NCBI GenBank assembly: GCA_013433145.1
Contig: CM024187.1
Location: 992,001 to 1,056,000, forward strand
DNA length: 64,000 nucleotides
Direction: 5' to 3'
From: Ascaris suum
Taxonomy: Eukaryota; Nematoda; Chromadorea; Rhabditida; Ascarididae
Under the pieces are notes generated by a model. The model worked only from the letters and a program-made list of their open reading frames with translations, had not been told where the DNA came from and searched no databases. The translations under genes and the position numbers were made by a program. Below are positions 1 through 15,000 of this stretch, in pieces. Within the stretch, counting starts at the first letter, position 1. The number at the start of each line of letters is the position of its first letter.

Positions 1-57
1 GGTCCACCACCATCTCTAGCCGGTGCCTTCTATGATGGCGATGACTATTCTCACAAG
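1..57 (+). CDS. uif: Exon 1 (partial): first half of a CCP domain
   Basis: Frame 1 is the only open frame and reads [18 protein letters not shown] up to the donor gtaatc. It ends in phase 0 and joins exon 2 to make a sushi module, with PPP near its start and the next cysteine in exon 2. The 5' end of the exon is cut by the window edge. Confidence 0.7.
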
Positions 58-3000
58 GTAATCTCTTACGTACTTCGCAGCCACTGCCACTGTTCAATTT
101 CGAAATGAGTTCATCCTGATTCCCAGTAAAAGGCAGCGGTTGATAGCTTCCTGTTGCCACGAATACTATAGGGAAGTGATGTTTTAGGTGAGGTGGATTT
201 ATAGATGGCCAAAGCAGTCGAGGGAGGGAGTGGAGGTGAAGGAAACCAAAGTTCCAAAAAATTAGGGGTACGACGACGACTTCTTTCCCAAAAACTGTTC
301 TTAAATGGTGTATGAGGAGGTTATGAAAGTTGAATGGGCGCGCAGCTTCAAGAAAAATCCAACAGCCAATAGAAAAGTTGTGATTTTGATGATAGATGGA
401 TCTATATGGTTCCAAAACTTTTTTGTAGGGAGTTCAGGAAAACCTAACGTCTTGCGAAAGAAAATGGACTACAATTGCAAGAAAGTAATTAAGTAATTAA
501 AATAATTAGCTCCTTGTATTTAATATATAGATCAATATGTTTTTAATCTTTTAAACTAAATGAAGGCATTAATAAGAAAATAAGCGCAGTGTCCATGAAG
601 AGGCGAAAATACGGCTAACTTTGACAGTTGTAGCAGTAATTGAGCAGTTTGTTTGGTGGAGTAGGCAAAAAATGAAAAGGCGCTGCTGGGAATGGGTTTG
701 AATATGATTAGACGAGATGCTTCGGAACGCTCAGTAAATCTATTCTTGTTTACTGCCGTCACTGTTGCCGTAATACCCAGTTTTCTCAGAATAATTCGCT
801 GGAAAATTACATTGTTTACTCGTTTAAGAGTTCGCTTTCTCGTCGAAATTCGTTCTTTCATAAGTTTTTTTGAGAAATAAAAAGGCGAAACGAGACAGCA
901 TTCAGATGGCTTGCTTCGAATAGCGCTAGAAATTGAAAAAGTGTCCCAAAATGGAACCGTCTTTCAGAAATTTTCTTTCTGGACGCATAACAATCGCATC
1001 GTGTTTCTGGATGACCATTTTAGGCCGAGACTTCTTTCAATAAATTCGTTGACTCCAATCTATGTCTTAGCGCTGCTGACTTCCCTCTTGACCAGGTTGT
1101 GTTGGCTGCCTGATTAGCTAATGACTTAAACACCGGGTAGCATAAGGCCATATAGCTGTGGCCTGAAAGCGTTTTATTCTGAAGACATAGATTTTTGAGT
1201 CGCAGGTGGCGGGATCCTTCGGTTACACGTGTAAGATAATTTTAGTATGAGCCCACGTGATGGAAATATTTGTCATTGCGATATTCAGGCGTTCCGCATA
1301 AAGAAGGTTTCGGTACAAAGTGCAAATGAGAGCTGAGAGATTTTTTTTTACAGTGTACAGAAAATGTGTGAATACTTCCAAGGGGTTACGACTTTCTGAA
1401 TATCGAGAGGAAAGATGGGGCTATGTTATCTGAACATAAGCATTTTAATCGCGAAAATCCTGGCTGTGGAACAAGTCCGTGCATAAAGTCATGGTGCTAA
1501 GCTGATTCTACATACAGCCAAGTACGTGAGTATCCATGCTAGTCGCTCTCATCCCGCTGATTTCTTTCCAAAGTGTTGACTTTTTGTTTCCGCGAAAAAA
1601 TCGCTAACGAGTTCTAGTTTCCTTAGGATTTGCTTATTAATTTCTTACTGCTCTCTTGCATCACAAGAGTCTCTCCGAAACTTCCTAAGGAAGTATTACA
1701 TCATTTGCACAAGCAATATGTTTACAAAATTTTCCACTACCTTTGAGACTGAGCATAAATATTGAATATTTTGTGTAGCGCAGCATCGAGAAGGGAGTGA
1801 TTAAGCCATCTCGAAGCTGCGCTCAAATTTCTCAAAGATACTTCATTGTGAGAGAATGAAGCGTCGTTTGATTGTTATGAATTGCCATATTGCCAGTAAT
1901 CTATTCTCAGTTTCTTTATTTAGCAAGCTATGACAGGTGTTTTAAATCATCACCACAAACGGATTTGAGCTGAGAGGGCTCAAGTGAAATTTTTGCTCTA
2001 TTTGGGCAGATGCAATGGGATGGTAAATATAGACAACACGTTCTACGCGAATAACCACACCGGGGTGTGATTTATTTAACTTATCACAGCTAAGTGGCAC
2101 CAGTCAAAGTGATAGGGCAGTTATGTGCAAAACGCAGGAACCGTTGAAGCGATAGGACGATGAGTAAATGTGAGCCGAGAAAGTTAATTATGAAATCATT
2201 GGTATGTGATTGTTACTTGCGTTAAAAAATCTGAAAGTCTTTAATAGTGAGATGATTAGGTTGGATCGTCGTTCACGTTCAGCTGTCGGCCTCCGTACAG
2301 TTTGGTGGGAAAGTCGAGCTACGACGATCGCATAATTCGTTGTAACGTCGACGGCAATTGGGATTTGGGCGATCTTCGTTGTGAAGGTTTGTTGCTATGT
2401 TGATTCGTTATTGCTTCATTGCTCTTGTGATGTTGCGTAACCTGTAAGGTGCGCATTATATCGGTGAATAGTGATGGTATCGAGCTTCGAGAACTTGTTC
2501 ATGTGATATTTGTGTTCTTTGCCATATTCAGGGTATGAGCCCCCCCCCCCCCCCCATTTATATTGCTTCCGTCGTTCCCGTCTGTTCTCTCGTTAGTCAG
2601 GAAGCTAAGTAAGAATGTGACGGATGGCTGAGTAACCAAGAAGAGGAGTAAAGATATAACCAAGAAGAGGGTTATATGGAAGCTGTACTGCATCATACCG
2701 TGCAGTTGTTCATTTGTCGAAGTAAAGTTTTTATTTTCTCCAGGCCCAGTATGCGTCGACCCAGGTTTTCCGGATGATGGACAAGTTCAGCTGGAATCGG
2801 TAGAGGAGGGTGCGCAGGCGAAATTCTCTTGCAACCGAGCTGGATATCGACCATTCCCGTCTGACACCATCAACTGTACTCTAGGTACTGCGTGTGTCCT
2901 GGCCGAAGATGTTGGCATATCATCCGGCTTTATCCCAGACGGAGCCTTCGCTGACAACTCCGACTCAACCACTTGGGGATATGAACCACATAAGGTGACA

Positions 3001-6000
3001 GACAGTCCATGATGTTCATTGAAACGCTGTAGTGAATGCAACCGTTAGACTGAATGGAAGCTACATTTGCATAGCTCAGTTATGATACCTGCTGCAGTAT
3101 CCTGAATGAGTAGGGAGAGTCGTGCCTGTTTGTTGATGTGCACTGGACTACGCACCTCTTGGGTTGACGTGTTAATATGTCTCCAGCTTACTTTCCAATT
3201 AAAACTGATGACAGTTAACTTGTATTACCAATAACAAGTTGGTAATTTGTGTTTGGTAAAATGACTTCCAAACTTGTGGAAGCAGGTTTGCTACACCTGC
3301 GTGTTTGCTGCGTTGCGCTTCATTTTTAGGTCTTTTTTTTCCACATATGAACCATCGGAAAAGAAGACTAGAAAATTCGCAAAATTACGATTTTATTCCA
3401 TAAGGCACTCATTTTTTTTTCATCAAATGACGTAAATATATCGGACTTGTCTATGCTGGCAAGGTTTTTCACCACAGTTGTTCAAATCATATACTCTGCA
3501 GGCAAGAATGTCATCGACTGGATGGTGTGGATCCAAAGACGCGTTCATTTTTCTCTCGGTGGATTTGCAGCGTATTTACACATTGACCACGTTGCGTATG
3601 GCAGGCGTTGCGGGCAGTGGTCATCTACGCGGCCATGTTACCAAAATGCAGCTCTTCTACAAAGTGCAATTCAGCCAGAACTATGACACTTACCCAGTTG
3701 TAAGCTATTAAGGATGGCATGTTCCTCCACTAAATCAGTTTATTAATATCGAAGTTTTTCGTGTGCTTTAGTTTAACAAAAATATTACAAGTAACCTATC
3801 TGTGGGCACCAATTCGTGCAAAATCATCATACATTACAGGAACCCAGGTTCATCCTGGATCTGGGCTCCAAAAGCCATTCTTATCCTTCTCCTGTTCACT
3901 TTAAAAGTCTCCATTTTATGACACCTCGAGTTCTCCTCATCCCTGATAGAGATAGCTCTTTCTCTACTGAACCAATAAGCTCACTTTTAACTTGATTAAT
4001 TTGGCTGATTTAGATGGTCTCCCAGACCAATTTTTGTTGACGGTGAAAAGTCACATGAATTGACTATTTTTTTAGTCGGCAAGCTGAGCAAAAAAATGAA
4101 GTGTCGGGCATCCACCAGCAATTTGCCAAGCCTGAGGAGCGCGAATGCGCATAGATGGTTCGGTTGCCTCAGTGAATGTTTTGAGAACTGAGCTTTCTTT
4201 TGACAGAATGCCTGTTTTCAGGTTCAGTGCATTGTTAGACCTCGGTAATTTGATCTAACTATCTTCATGTAGTATGGAACTCTCACGACCACTATTTTTT
4301 TAAGTGGAGAAATGTGTTGCCAATTCGCCCCGTTTCTCAGTTTGCAGTTTGTCAGGGTCAGCGGGAGCGGAGGGGAAGGGAAGGGAGGGGCACTAGTTTA
4401 TACAATTTCTCAAGGTATAAGGGACATGTTAACTGCTGAGGAATCGATCGTACATTCGACAAGCTTAATAAAGTATTCATATTGAAGGAATTCGAAACGC
4501 CATCGGGTAACCACAACGCGATGCATCAATTCGAGTTGAATCCACCACTACGTGCGCGTTATATATTACTCGGTGTCACCGAATATGAGCAGAATCCTTG
4601 CATAAGATTCGACCTGCACGGTTGTCTGGCACCGCTGTCCGTTGCGCATGAAATTCCTTCCCATCTTCAGGTAGGCTGTTTTGTAAAGATTATTAAGTTG
4701 AGATATGGTTCGAGAGCGACTTTTTTGATGGACAGGACATCCCTCAAGCTCGCATGTTGATTATTCAGTGCATCATGAAATGCAATGAATTCTTGACAAG
4801 TTGTTAAGTATGTGACAGTCATGATGAAATAGGTTTAAGGTTGGTTGGAACGCATCTGTGCCACAATGTATTGACAGCGAGGCGCCCACTTTCCATAACT
4901 GCCCAACAAACCCGGTGTATGTGCTGACTGATGAGAATGGGCAACTGATGCCGGCTGCATTCGACGTTCCTCGGGCAGCCGATAACTCAGGCTCAATCGC
5001 ATGGGTTCGTGTTACACCTGAAGACTTCGAGCCACCGCAACTGATCTCCCGAGATATGGACGTCGTCTATACGGCATTCGATGACGCTGGCAACACAGCC
5101 GAATGTGTGGTGCAGCTGCGCATTCCAGGTACGCATTAATTTGATGTCGTTCTCAACTGAAGCTTTAATCATCCTGTCGTTTCAGTGAATACCTTCAGGA
5201 ATCAAGCTTCTCCATTGTAGTCTCAACTACTGCCTCGCTGCTTCGTTATAATTGAAAAATGATTGCCTATGGTGTTTTTTTTTTCATCGGTTTCCTTGGA
5301 TAGTATAGCAATAATAAGGGCTATAGGCATGAACAAGCTGCATGGATGAATTTAAACAAGGTTGCCAAATTTTTGGGCATTATTTTGACGCACCCTTATC
5401 TCGGTGATATTGGACTAAATTTGGTTGTAACGTATTCCGACTGAAGTTCATAGCAGCGAATAAAGTACGATCAAGTAAAATCTAACGGCATTCCTGGAAT
5501 CTCAAACCACTAACGATTTTCTAATACCCTGAAAAAAAGCAAAAGATTTCAAAATTATCAGTTAAGGACATATCTTTGGAAGAGCATTTTGAATGCTTTG
5601 AAAAGAGAGAGAGAAAAGTCATCTTCAACTGTGCTTGCATCAAGATTTCCGCTTCCGGACCTCTGGACCCTCGCTCAGATCCAAGTTTCGGGATTCAGGG
5701 CCGAAAACTGTTACAATATGGGATGAAGGTGGCAGTGTATCTGGTTTCTGCGGGCGTGTACGTCGCTGGCCTCATTTTTCATGATCTGAGTTTATACTAT
5801 CTTGAAAAAAATAGAGTCATATAGACTCACGGATAGAAAGAGATTTGCTTTATCGTGTTTTTTTTTACTGAAAGCTTCAGCGATGTTTTGTTTTCGCTGT
5901 GCAGTTTGTTGGTACACATATTTTTGTTGGAGATACATTTGTTGCTCATCACCTTTGGCTTAACAAAAAATAACGTTTTCAAAAGATAGGGAATGTAACA

Positions 6001-9000
6001 AGCAAAAAGTTTGCGTTTGATTTCTTAAGTAAACGACCGAGAAAAAAGGAGAGAAATATTAACGAAATTTCCATAAACATGTTCTCGTCCGAAGTGTGCT
6101 GGTTGCGTTCTCTTCCATCATAGAACTTATTGTTTGCAAATTTATGGCGTAGCTTATCCTGAAGTTTGCGGAAAGAGGCTTCAGTCACGCACAGTTTTTG
6201 AAAATCGGCATGTACTCGATGAGAAGAAAGAGACTTCTTATATGTGGACCGAGGTTCTTATAAGCGGAAAATGCTGTTTTGCGTTGTATTAGTATGCTCT
6301 AAGCTTAGCCACGAAAGCATTTGTGCTTATAAGTTGAAAACACCGAATGAATAAATTATTAAGCGTTTATGCTGCTACGACTTTGCAAGCGTATAACAAA
6401 TTTTTGCAGACACGCAACCACCAGTGATGAAGTGTCCGGATTCGTATATAATACCAGCGGCGGAAGAGCAGTTCGAAGAGATGGTTTATTTCAATGAGAC
6501 TGGTGTGCAGATGGTGATCCAAGATATTTCAAACATATCCGAGGTAGTGTTCGACCCCCCTCAAGCACTGCTTACTCTTGGCTCTCATGTGACTGTTGAA
6601 GTGACCGCTACGGATAGCGTTTCGAATCGAAACAAGTGCAAGTTCCAGGTCTCCTTACAAGGTTAGAAAATGCTTTAAAGTTATCGGTTTATTTTGTTTC
6701 GATAACATTGCTTCTTAAAAAAATACTTCGGCGATTAGGAAAGAACTCGAGTGTTTTGCTTTGTCTTCAGTTAGAAGACTGAGCGGACTGAGGACGCGCA
6801 TTCATATTTATCGAAGGAATCGTGGAGGTATTCTAACTGGATGGGCTGATAGACCTGTGTCCTTGGACTTTCAGTTTTCTAAAACATTTGCTGAGCTTTC
6901 CAAAGCTTCTCTAGAAACGATTCAAAGAATAATGAGGTAACAATTTTTATGGTTTTTTAAAGGCTTTCTTTCTCGTTGTTTGCATGAGGTGCTGCAAGTA
7001 TAATACTGTTTTTTTTTTGTTACTGTTCTTTACAATCAGCTTCATTAATTACAGGATGTATTGTTAACATTTTCACGTAGTATGTGCTTTCATTTTCCAT
7101 GGATTTTAGCAGAGCCGTGTTCACCATGGTCGCTGTTGACTGATGCGAGCGTGGAGAAGAAATGCGCTAAACAAGGTGCTGGCATGGCATGCACGATACG
7201 ATGTGCAAGCGGTTATATGTTCGTCGACGGTGAAAATGTTCCAACGCGTTTCACATGCCAGGCAGGTGGTGTGTGGAGTCCATCAGGTGTTGCACCTGCA
7301 TGCGTACCCATTGCGCAGGAACCAGCACGCTATGAGCTCAATGTTGCGATCGCATACTCAGTATCAACACCAGTTGGTCCTGATTGTCTCAAGGTGGGTT
7401 GTTTCAGACTTGTATGACAAGAATTGCTGTACATCTATCTAGAAAGTAGTAAAATACGAACCAATCTGTGGGTAAAAGTAGCGCAATTTCCAAGTGATGT
7501 AAGTCTCTCACTATGGTGCAATTGTTGCTGTATAACTGGTTGAATAAGGCTTCCGCGAGGGATTTAATCTCTCTAGTTGATGATCCCGTATACTTACTTC
7601 TTACTCATCCACCTAACGCTGTCGGATGTTTTTCAGGGTTATTCCGAGCTGGTTGCTGCTTATTTTGACTCGTTGGATTCGTCACTATCACAACGCTGTT
7701 CGTCATCGGTGCAAGTATTCGTGCGCTTTTTGGATGTTCAATTCAGTAGCACGCCAACTGGAGTGAGCGCCAACTATACCATCCAGATTTTGCCAACTGT
7801 CCTACAAAGTGTCTTCTACGAACTTTGCGGCCTCACTCTTCGAACTATTTTCGATCTTCGTATACCAGGTTGAACACATTGAAGTATTTTCGATTGCAAG
7901 TTCTTACTGGATTGTAGCACCATTTTTTTTTGAAAGAAAACATGACGAACTATTTGATAAATATCGAGGTGGCATGAATTCACGTCGTGGAAGCAGAAAT
8001 TTAAGTTATTCGCTACTTCCTCACTAACGTCCTGTTTAAAACTTTGTTTACTATCTTCACCAGTACCGAAGTCGCAATTTCTAACCTGTTGATTGATTTG
8101 CATGTTAACGAACTAAACCGTAAACTTTAAAAGAGATCATCTGAGAAGGCTGCCACAGTCCCATGCAAGAAAGAATTACACACGTCGTTCATCAGCATAC
8201 AAAGACAGTTATATCTTTAACAGATACGGTAATGGCTAATGTGTCGGTCGTTGGCCATTGGTCTACTACATTTCTTTTGCTTAAACTTTGGCGTCTGATT
8301 TACGATCAAGCGTTCTTTTTCATCTCGGAGGGAATCTAGTCAGCATGTACAGAAAAGTCTATGCCATATTACTTGATTTTATGCCTTCGTCACGGTTGTC
8401 CAACCTCTCTTCTTGAATCTTTGAGATTTGCTTGCTTCTTACGTCTGCGACAAGGACGGAAATATACTTAAAGGAGTAAGAAAATCATTGTTAAATAAAA
8501 CCTTCATTTCTTCGTTTATGGTTTCTCGTGCCAGGAGCGGAATTTCCCATTCAGCAGAAATTTTGTATTATTCAATGTCCCCTTAATTACCATTGCGAGA
8601 TTTCGGAGGCAACTCACTTCAATCACCAGATAAAAGAAGAAATAATTGTCATGCAGTGATCGTTCATATTTTCTCTTTAGAGAAATAACGTTAGTCATTG
8701 AACGAAATATGTTGTTTTCGGTACCAATAGGATAATAGGACTGCAAAATCAACAGGACATTTTGAAGTAACGCCTGTTTACAGGTGCCACAACGTCCATC
8801 CGCAATTTGCTCTCAATAAGCGGCGAGACGATAGCTACTCAGTCAGTCGGCTGTCCGTCAATTAATGCGACAAAAACTTCTATCGAACAAGGATTCGGAT
8901 GCGCTGATGGAGAGGTCCTTCGTGGAGGCAGTCAGGATTCGTTGCCTGAATGCCGTTAGTTTGCTTTTCATTGAAAGCTGTTGCTTGCTGAAGTACTTTG

Positions 9001-12000
9001 TTTTATCGAGCATTGATCCTCCGGCTTGCCAAGTGCCTCAGTCCTTGAAGGAAACGTAATTTTGAAGGGTTTATATTCGGCGGTATGCAGCGTTGATACC
9101 CCACATTCTCAGGCGCACGTCATGTGTTGACAGGAATACCAGATTGGTATTTGCATTTTTTGTGCGTATACTGTCTGTGCACTTATCCTACAGTCGTTTT
9201 TTGCCAGAGTCATTGACAAAATGCAGACGTATGTAAGTTGTCTAATGCGCTAATTTTTATCACTGTTGGTTCTATTTGGAGAGTGTCTTTCCAGTCGGGA
9301 TGCTCTATTATCCTCAGAGTTTGCTGCTAACAATGAACATCGAGTTGTGATCAGCTTTTAAACAGATATAGGCACACTTTCCCACCAATGATCACCTTTT
9401 CACAACGGTGTGTAGGGCATGAAAGTGCAGGAAAGTTGTTCGTGAAGGAATTTAAAACTTTTTGCTTCTCACTGGAGGACACTTTCCAGCTTGTTGAAGT
9501 GCGATTAAAACATTTTCAGTTCCATGTCCGAAAGGAACGGTGCACGTGAATAACACATGCGAGCTTTGTCCGGTGGGAAGCTATCAGGATGAGAGCGCGC
9601 AGGTAACATGCAAAGCATGTCCCGAACAAACCTTCACACAGTTCCCAGGCTCACAATCGATGAACTCTTGCTTACGTACGTTAGAGTCTTATTTTTATTT
9701 TATTTACATGGGCTGTGTGCGTAAAATGGCTCAGTCTGCACTGAGGGCGTTTATTTGAAGATTTTATATAATTGCCGGAATGTTACGGTGTTGTTAACGC
9801 CGCCGGTTTCATAAGCGTTACCTTTATGCATTTTTAAATAATATTGACGTGCCACCGTTTTGATCTGGTCATTTATTTTTTCTATATTTTTGCATCGAAT
9901 GGCCAGGCGATATATTACAATGCATCTATTGTACTCGCATTACTTTACGACATATCGGCCATTAACCTGTGCTCTCAATAGGCACATTGTTTTCAAAAAT
10001 ACTTGAGTAATTTCTTCATACACTCTTTTCAAAGGCGTATTTTACATATTATATTGTGAGTTCTCGGAATACTTGTGAGAATCATTTCAACCCGTTTTGT
10101 TATATCGATAAAAGAAATATTGCAGGTAATATTTGCAAATAAGAGGTCGATTTTATTCAGAATGAACGATAGATAGAATAGTTATAAATTTATGGGATGA
10201 AATATTTCACTCCTTTTCGCTTCTCGCTTCTATCTTCTATTCGTAATCCGCATTGACGTTTTTGCTGCTCTTTATTTTGTGCGGCCAATGCATAAAAGCA
10301 TCTAATCTGAAAAAGTTGCAGCTGTTTGTGGCAATGGAATGTTCAGCGAAACGGGACTAATACCGTGTCAGCTATGTCCTCGTCATAGTTTCTCAGGACC
10401 TCCGTTGTTTGGTGGCTATAAGCAATGCGATCCTTGCCCTCAGGTATCTGTCAGTCTCTTTATTTGTTCAGTTCTCTTCACTGCTGCATTGTCGGGAAAC
10501 TGTGTATTAAAAATGTTCGATTTGAATCGAAAAAACGTAATTTGTTATCGGTTTTACAATAATTTAAGGTTCGAAGATGTTAATGTTGATTGTCAATGCA
10601 ATAAGCATGTCCTTGTTTGGGCTCGCTTTCGCAGTGCTGATGGAATCATCACACCGTTCTTTCTTTGGCTGTGCTTTCGCTTTCCATACATCTGTTTTTC
10701 TTTTTGATGAGAATAAAAAGTTTAGGGTTCTTATACAGCTAAGCTTGGCTCAACTGGACCATCACAGTGCAAGCAACCTTGCCCTGCGGGACAGTTCTCA
10801 CTGACAGGCCTTGAACCGTGCTCGCCTTGTCCTATCAATTGGTATCAACCGGCACTCGGGCAGCAAGGTAAAGCAACTTTATTTATGTATGTAAAGTAAG
10901 GCATTTGAACTTGTTTTTCTCTTATTTGCAAGACATATGTTGGCGATCCAGCGTGCATGCCGCATGTTCACACCTACGGATAACAGCCGAGACATGTTAA
11001 ATTCTGCTATCTATGGATTCATCTTAATCTCAGTTTTATGTTCTGTCTATCTGGTATTTGCATGGTTTCTTTTTTTCAATTGTGTTTTTCATTCGCGGCT
11101 TCATTTCAGTTTTCTTATTTGTTTGTCTTACATATTTTCTTCCTAACTTGGAGGTTTTTATGTTTGTCTGTTTCAAATTTGCACCTAATTCCTCTTTTAG
11201 TTTTGTTGCTTGTTCTATGTTTTATTTTTATCTTTTGCTCATTATTTGTTCAGAACCTCTACATATGCGTTCTCCAAAAAACTGAAAGACCTATGCCAAA
11301 ATCTACGAGTGCCGTACTTGCAATCTTGTGTAAATTCGCAGAAATTCCCTTTATTCAAATTCAATCCTTGGCCATTTCTGACAAGCTGAAACGTTGCAGT
11401 CCCAGAGGAGCGGAGTTTCGAGTTTTTATGATTCATTTTACAGGTGTGTCCCAAATATTATCATTCCGCATGCATTATATTTGTAAAATTGCTTTCAGTA
11501 TGTATTTCGCTGGTTTGTTCATTTCAGTTTTAGTTGTTCAAAATGGGTGCTTTTTGTAAGTATTTTTTCGCCTAATCAACATCTTCAATCTTTCTCATCC
11601 TTTTGTTCTCCATTCAGGAAATAGCTTGCTCTATGCAATTTTTTAAACACATGATAAACAGGAAATTTTAAACACGGTGACCATCATATTTGCTCAAAGT
11701 TGATGTTTGTTGGAAGTCGGCATATCACACGGTCCTCATATCTGTACTTTTTGTTTCCACAAAGTTATCAAAACCAACTCATCCGGAGCGGAAATACGAA
11801 AAAAAAAAGTAAAACGTGGGATCTAGAGGAGCTTGACGGATGGTTGGGCGCACGCGGCGCGATCAGCTGGAAACGAGATGAACAAATCAAGAATTTGCGC
11901 GCTTCGCGATTCCGCATCTTTGCAGATGGTGCGCGCATAGTGCGAACTCTACCACTTACCAAATTTAAACAAAATATCGGCATTCGAGGCAATTACAAAA

Positions 12001-15000
12001 AGTCGGATATTTTCGCCATGAAGCGACACAAACGTTGCACTCAGACCTACCGGAACATATTTGCCTCATGAAGCTGACTCGGACGGTGTCACATACATCA
12101 AGCTCAGAGCAACTCCTCCCCCAATTAATTAGTCAAAAACGATGTGCATCCGAATATTTTAAATAATTTGCGTCGTTGTCTTATAATACACTGATCATCT
12201 TATGCTCTCACCAACGTCGGTCTTAGTTCATTAAACAGGTCAGAATTTATTCCAAGTGGAATGGAAACGTTTCTCTAACGGATGACTCTCACGTATCGTG
12301 GAGTCTGCTCGTTTTCTAGAGAAAATGTGCCTCGAGGACGATTGTTTAAAGGTCTTACGAATTTTAGCCCAAATCCATCCACAATAGCACAATTTAGACC
12401 TCAAAAGATTGCCGTTTTCATATCAGTTATACGCGTTGGCTGTATTTTCTTGGGCTGTGTTTTGCCAAGCATGTACACAAAGGAAGGCAATTAATCGACT
12501 CCATTTTTTAACAGATTCCGTTTTGAAAGTTCCTCAAAAGTGCTGTTTTTTGCAGATGTATCGAATGTGCCAACGATACGGTAACACGAGAAAGTGGCAG
12601 AGCTAATGCGAGCGATTGTCTGCCGGTCGATTGCTCGAGTGTGAAGTGTGAAAACAAGGCGTCTTGCGCCGTTGAGAATCACAAGGCAGTTTGCCTTTGT
12701 CGACCAGGGTAGGCCTTAGTTGAAGCTCTCTTAAGCAGAACAAAAGATTTGCTGAGCAAAGTTTATTGTGCGCAAGAGTGGAAGGCTTAGAGAGAGCGCA
12801 GACTTAAGCAATGATTAAAGCCAAGATAATTTGCTTATCGGACAAGGGATTTATCTCCAGTGCTATCGCTCTGTCCACAGCTTTCTCATTTGCTATCGTT
12901 TACATAGGCTAATAGCAAGACGAAGCTACATATAGACGTGCTATCAAATACTGGTACTCAAAAATTTTTAAATTGCATATTGTTGAACAAGATTCCAGTT
13001 AATAATTGGTCAAAAATTCGGAGAAAACGTTTTTTAGTGACATGCTTATTTATGAAATTGTTGGAGATTGCGCAAAGTTTGTTCTCCATGTGGCCGAATG
13101 AGTCTGCTTATTGAGCGTTTTTTGTTTAAAAACTCTGCGAGGATTGGTTTTTTCAGGTACACCCGGGAAGTTCTGCGAGGAACAGATGCCATTATGTGAC
13201 ACGCAACCTTGCATCAATGAAGGCATTTGTGAAGCAGCCTCTGGAACGTTCAGATGTATCTGCGCGCAAAGTTGGTGCTTTCTCTAATAGTTTCTCTTCG
13301 TCTAGGTATGGTGTCTTGAGTTAAGTGGTTCTGCTTCAGATGCCTTTTTCCCTTAAAATCTTTCTTTAAAATGCGCTGCTGAAATTGAAAGTTCATGGCG
13401 CTTGGACGTGGTTATACCTTTGGGAATTCCTTAGGACGTTTTTTTTCGAAGTAAGTCTTACTATGGCATAATCATTGATTGATTTGTTTATTATTATGGT
13501 AAATGGAAACACAAATTCTCGCAATGCAATTTTATGGCAAAATGAACAACAAAATTCTTTGTACTTCTTCTAGACATTTACTAGATTGACGTCACGAGGG
13601 GATTGACTGCTATAGTTCTAAAACTTGGTTGAGTGAGGCCGATGGGCGAGCTTTTTGACGCCAAATAAGTGGTCATATCTTAGTTACTAAGCAACGCAAA
13701 AATAAAGCCTTATTTTCTCTTTCCGGATGCGCTAACGCGCCGGAAAGCAGCAATTGGATGAATGCACTGTTTTTTCCTTAAAATTTGAACGGATTAGGCT
13801 TGGCAGCTGATCCCAGTCGGATTATTATGGAAGTTGCAAATATGCTAATGCATTTTTGCAAAATTACACTTGCAAAAGTATGCGACAGTACCATCTATCC
13901 GTAGCTGCAGTGCGGACTTAATCAGAATTTTTATTGGAGAGACGAGAGAATACATGGGACAACCTTTCGCTGTTTCTTGAATAATATGCCATTGACAAAT
14001 CTTCTGGGCAATATAGCAAAGGCGTTGATCGATTTTGTCACACCCACAGATAGATGGCGTTATATTCTGTCTAACGTTTATTGCAGACTATACGGGAAGT
14101 CGATGCCAATTTGGACCAGATGAATGCATTGGCGTAAGTTGCCCTAATGGTGGCGTCTGCCAAGATCTTCCAGGCTGGGCACGACAAAGTGCCTTTGCAG
14201 GTTATTATCCTTTCACTACGGATTTTCCGTCGAATTCCACTACCTAAGCATTTTAGTCTTATGACGATTCGTTTCGGAAGGTACTGCCATCCGATTGAGG
14301 TTAAAGTCTTGCGTGTTGTTGTGTTTACAAAAAAAGAAGGAGGTAAAACTGCATTGACACCATCCGCAACAGCGGGTGGTCCAACTGTTGACACCTACTA
14401 CGCTTGCAAAAGTCGTCGACCTGTAGTTTATTAAATTTTTTTCAGGACCGGCTTCACGGGGCCAGATTGTTCGCAAATCGTTGATCCATGTTCTCTCGAC
14501 AACCCGTGCAAACATGGCGCCGATTGTGTTCCACTGCAGCTGGGTCGATTCAAATGCAAATGCTTACCAGGATGGACGGGGCCAACTTGTCACATCAACA
14601 TCGGTAAGCGTTGATTCTTTAATGAATCGATGTCGTGCCAGTTATGTGTGATGAGTTTCTACCGCATAGTACCACGCACTGTCTGCTTTCAAATATTGCG
14701 TCGTTTGAAGTGAATGATCCAAAATGCACTGTTTTGCAGTCAGGAGTAACAGTTATTTATGAGAAGGGGAAGAGGGAGAGGGGAGCTATGTGCTCTTGAT
14801 TACCACATCAAGAGGATAGGATATGAACTACTTATATCGGCGCTAAATTTCATGCGAAGGGATTCGTGGCTAGAGCGTGTTTGAAGTGGGCGTACTCATG
14901 ATTGAGTGGAGAAGCTGTTACGCAAGAATGTTTTTGCTGTTATAGAAGATTTACATTCGTCACCTTCAGGTCGTGTTTTTCTTCTATGCACATATCAGTA

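Noticed and set aside
2283..2386. Alternative start of exon 2 at the AG of cacgttcag
   Set aside because: It would not be in phase with exon 1, whereas the AG at 2258-2259 gives a continuous CCP domain.
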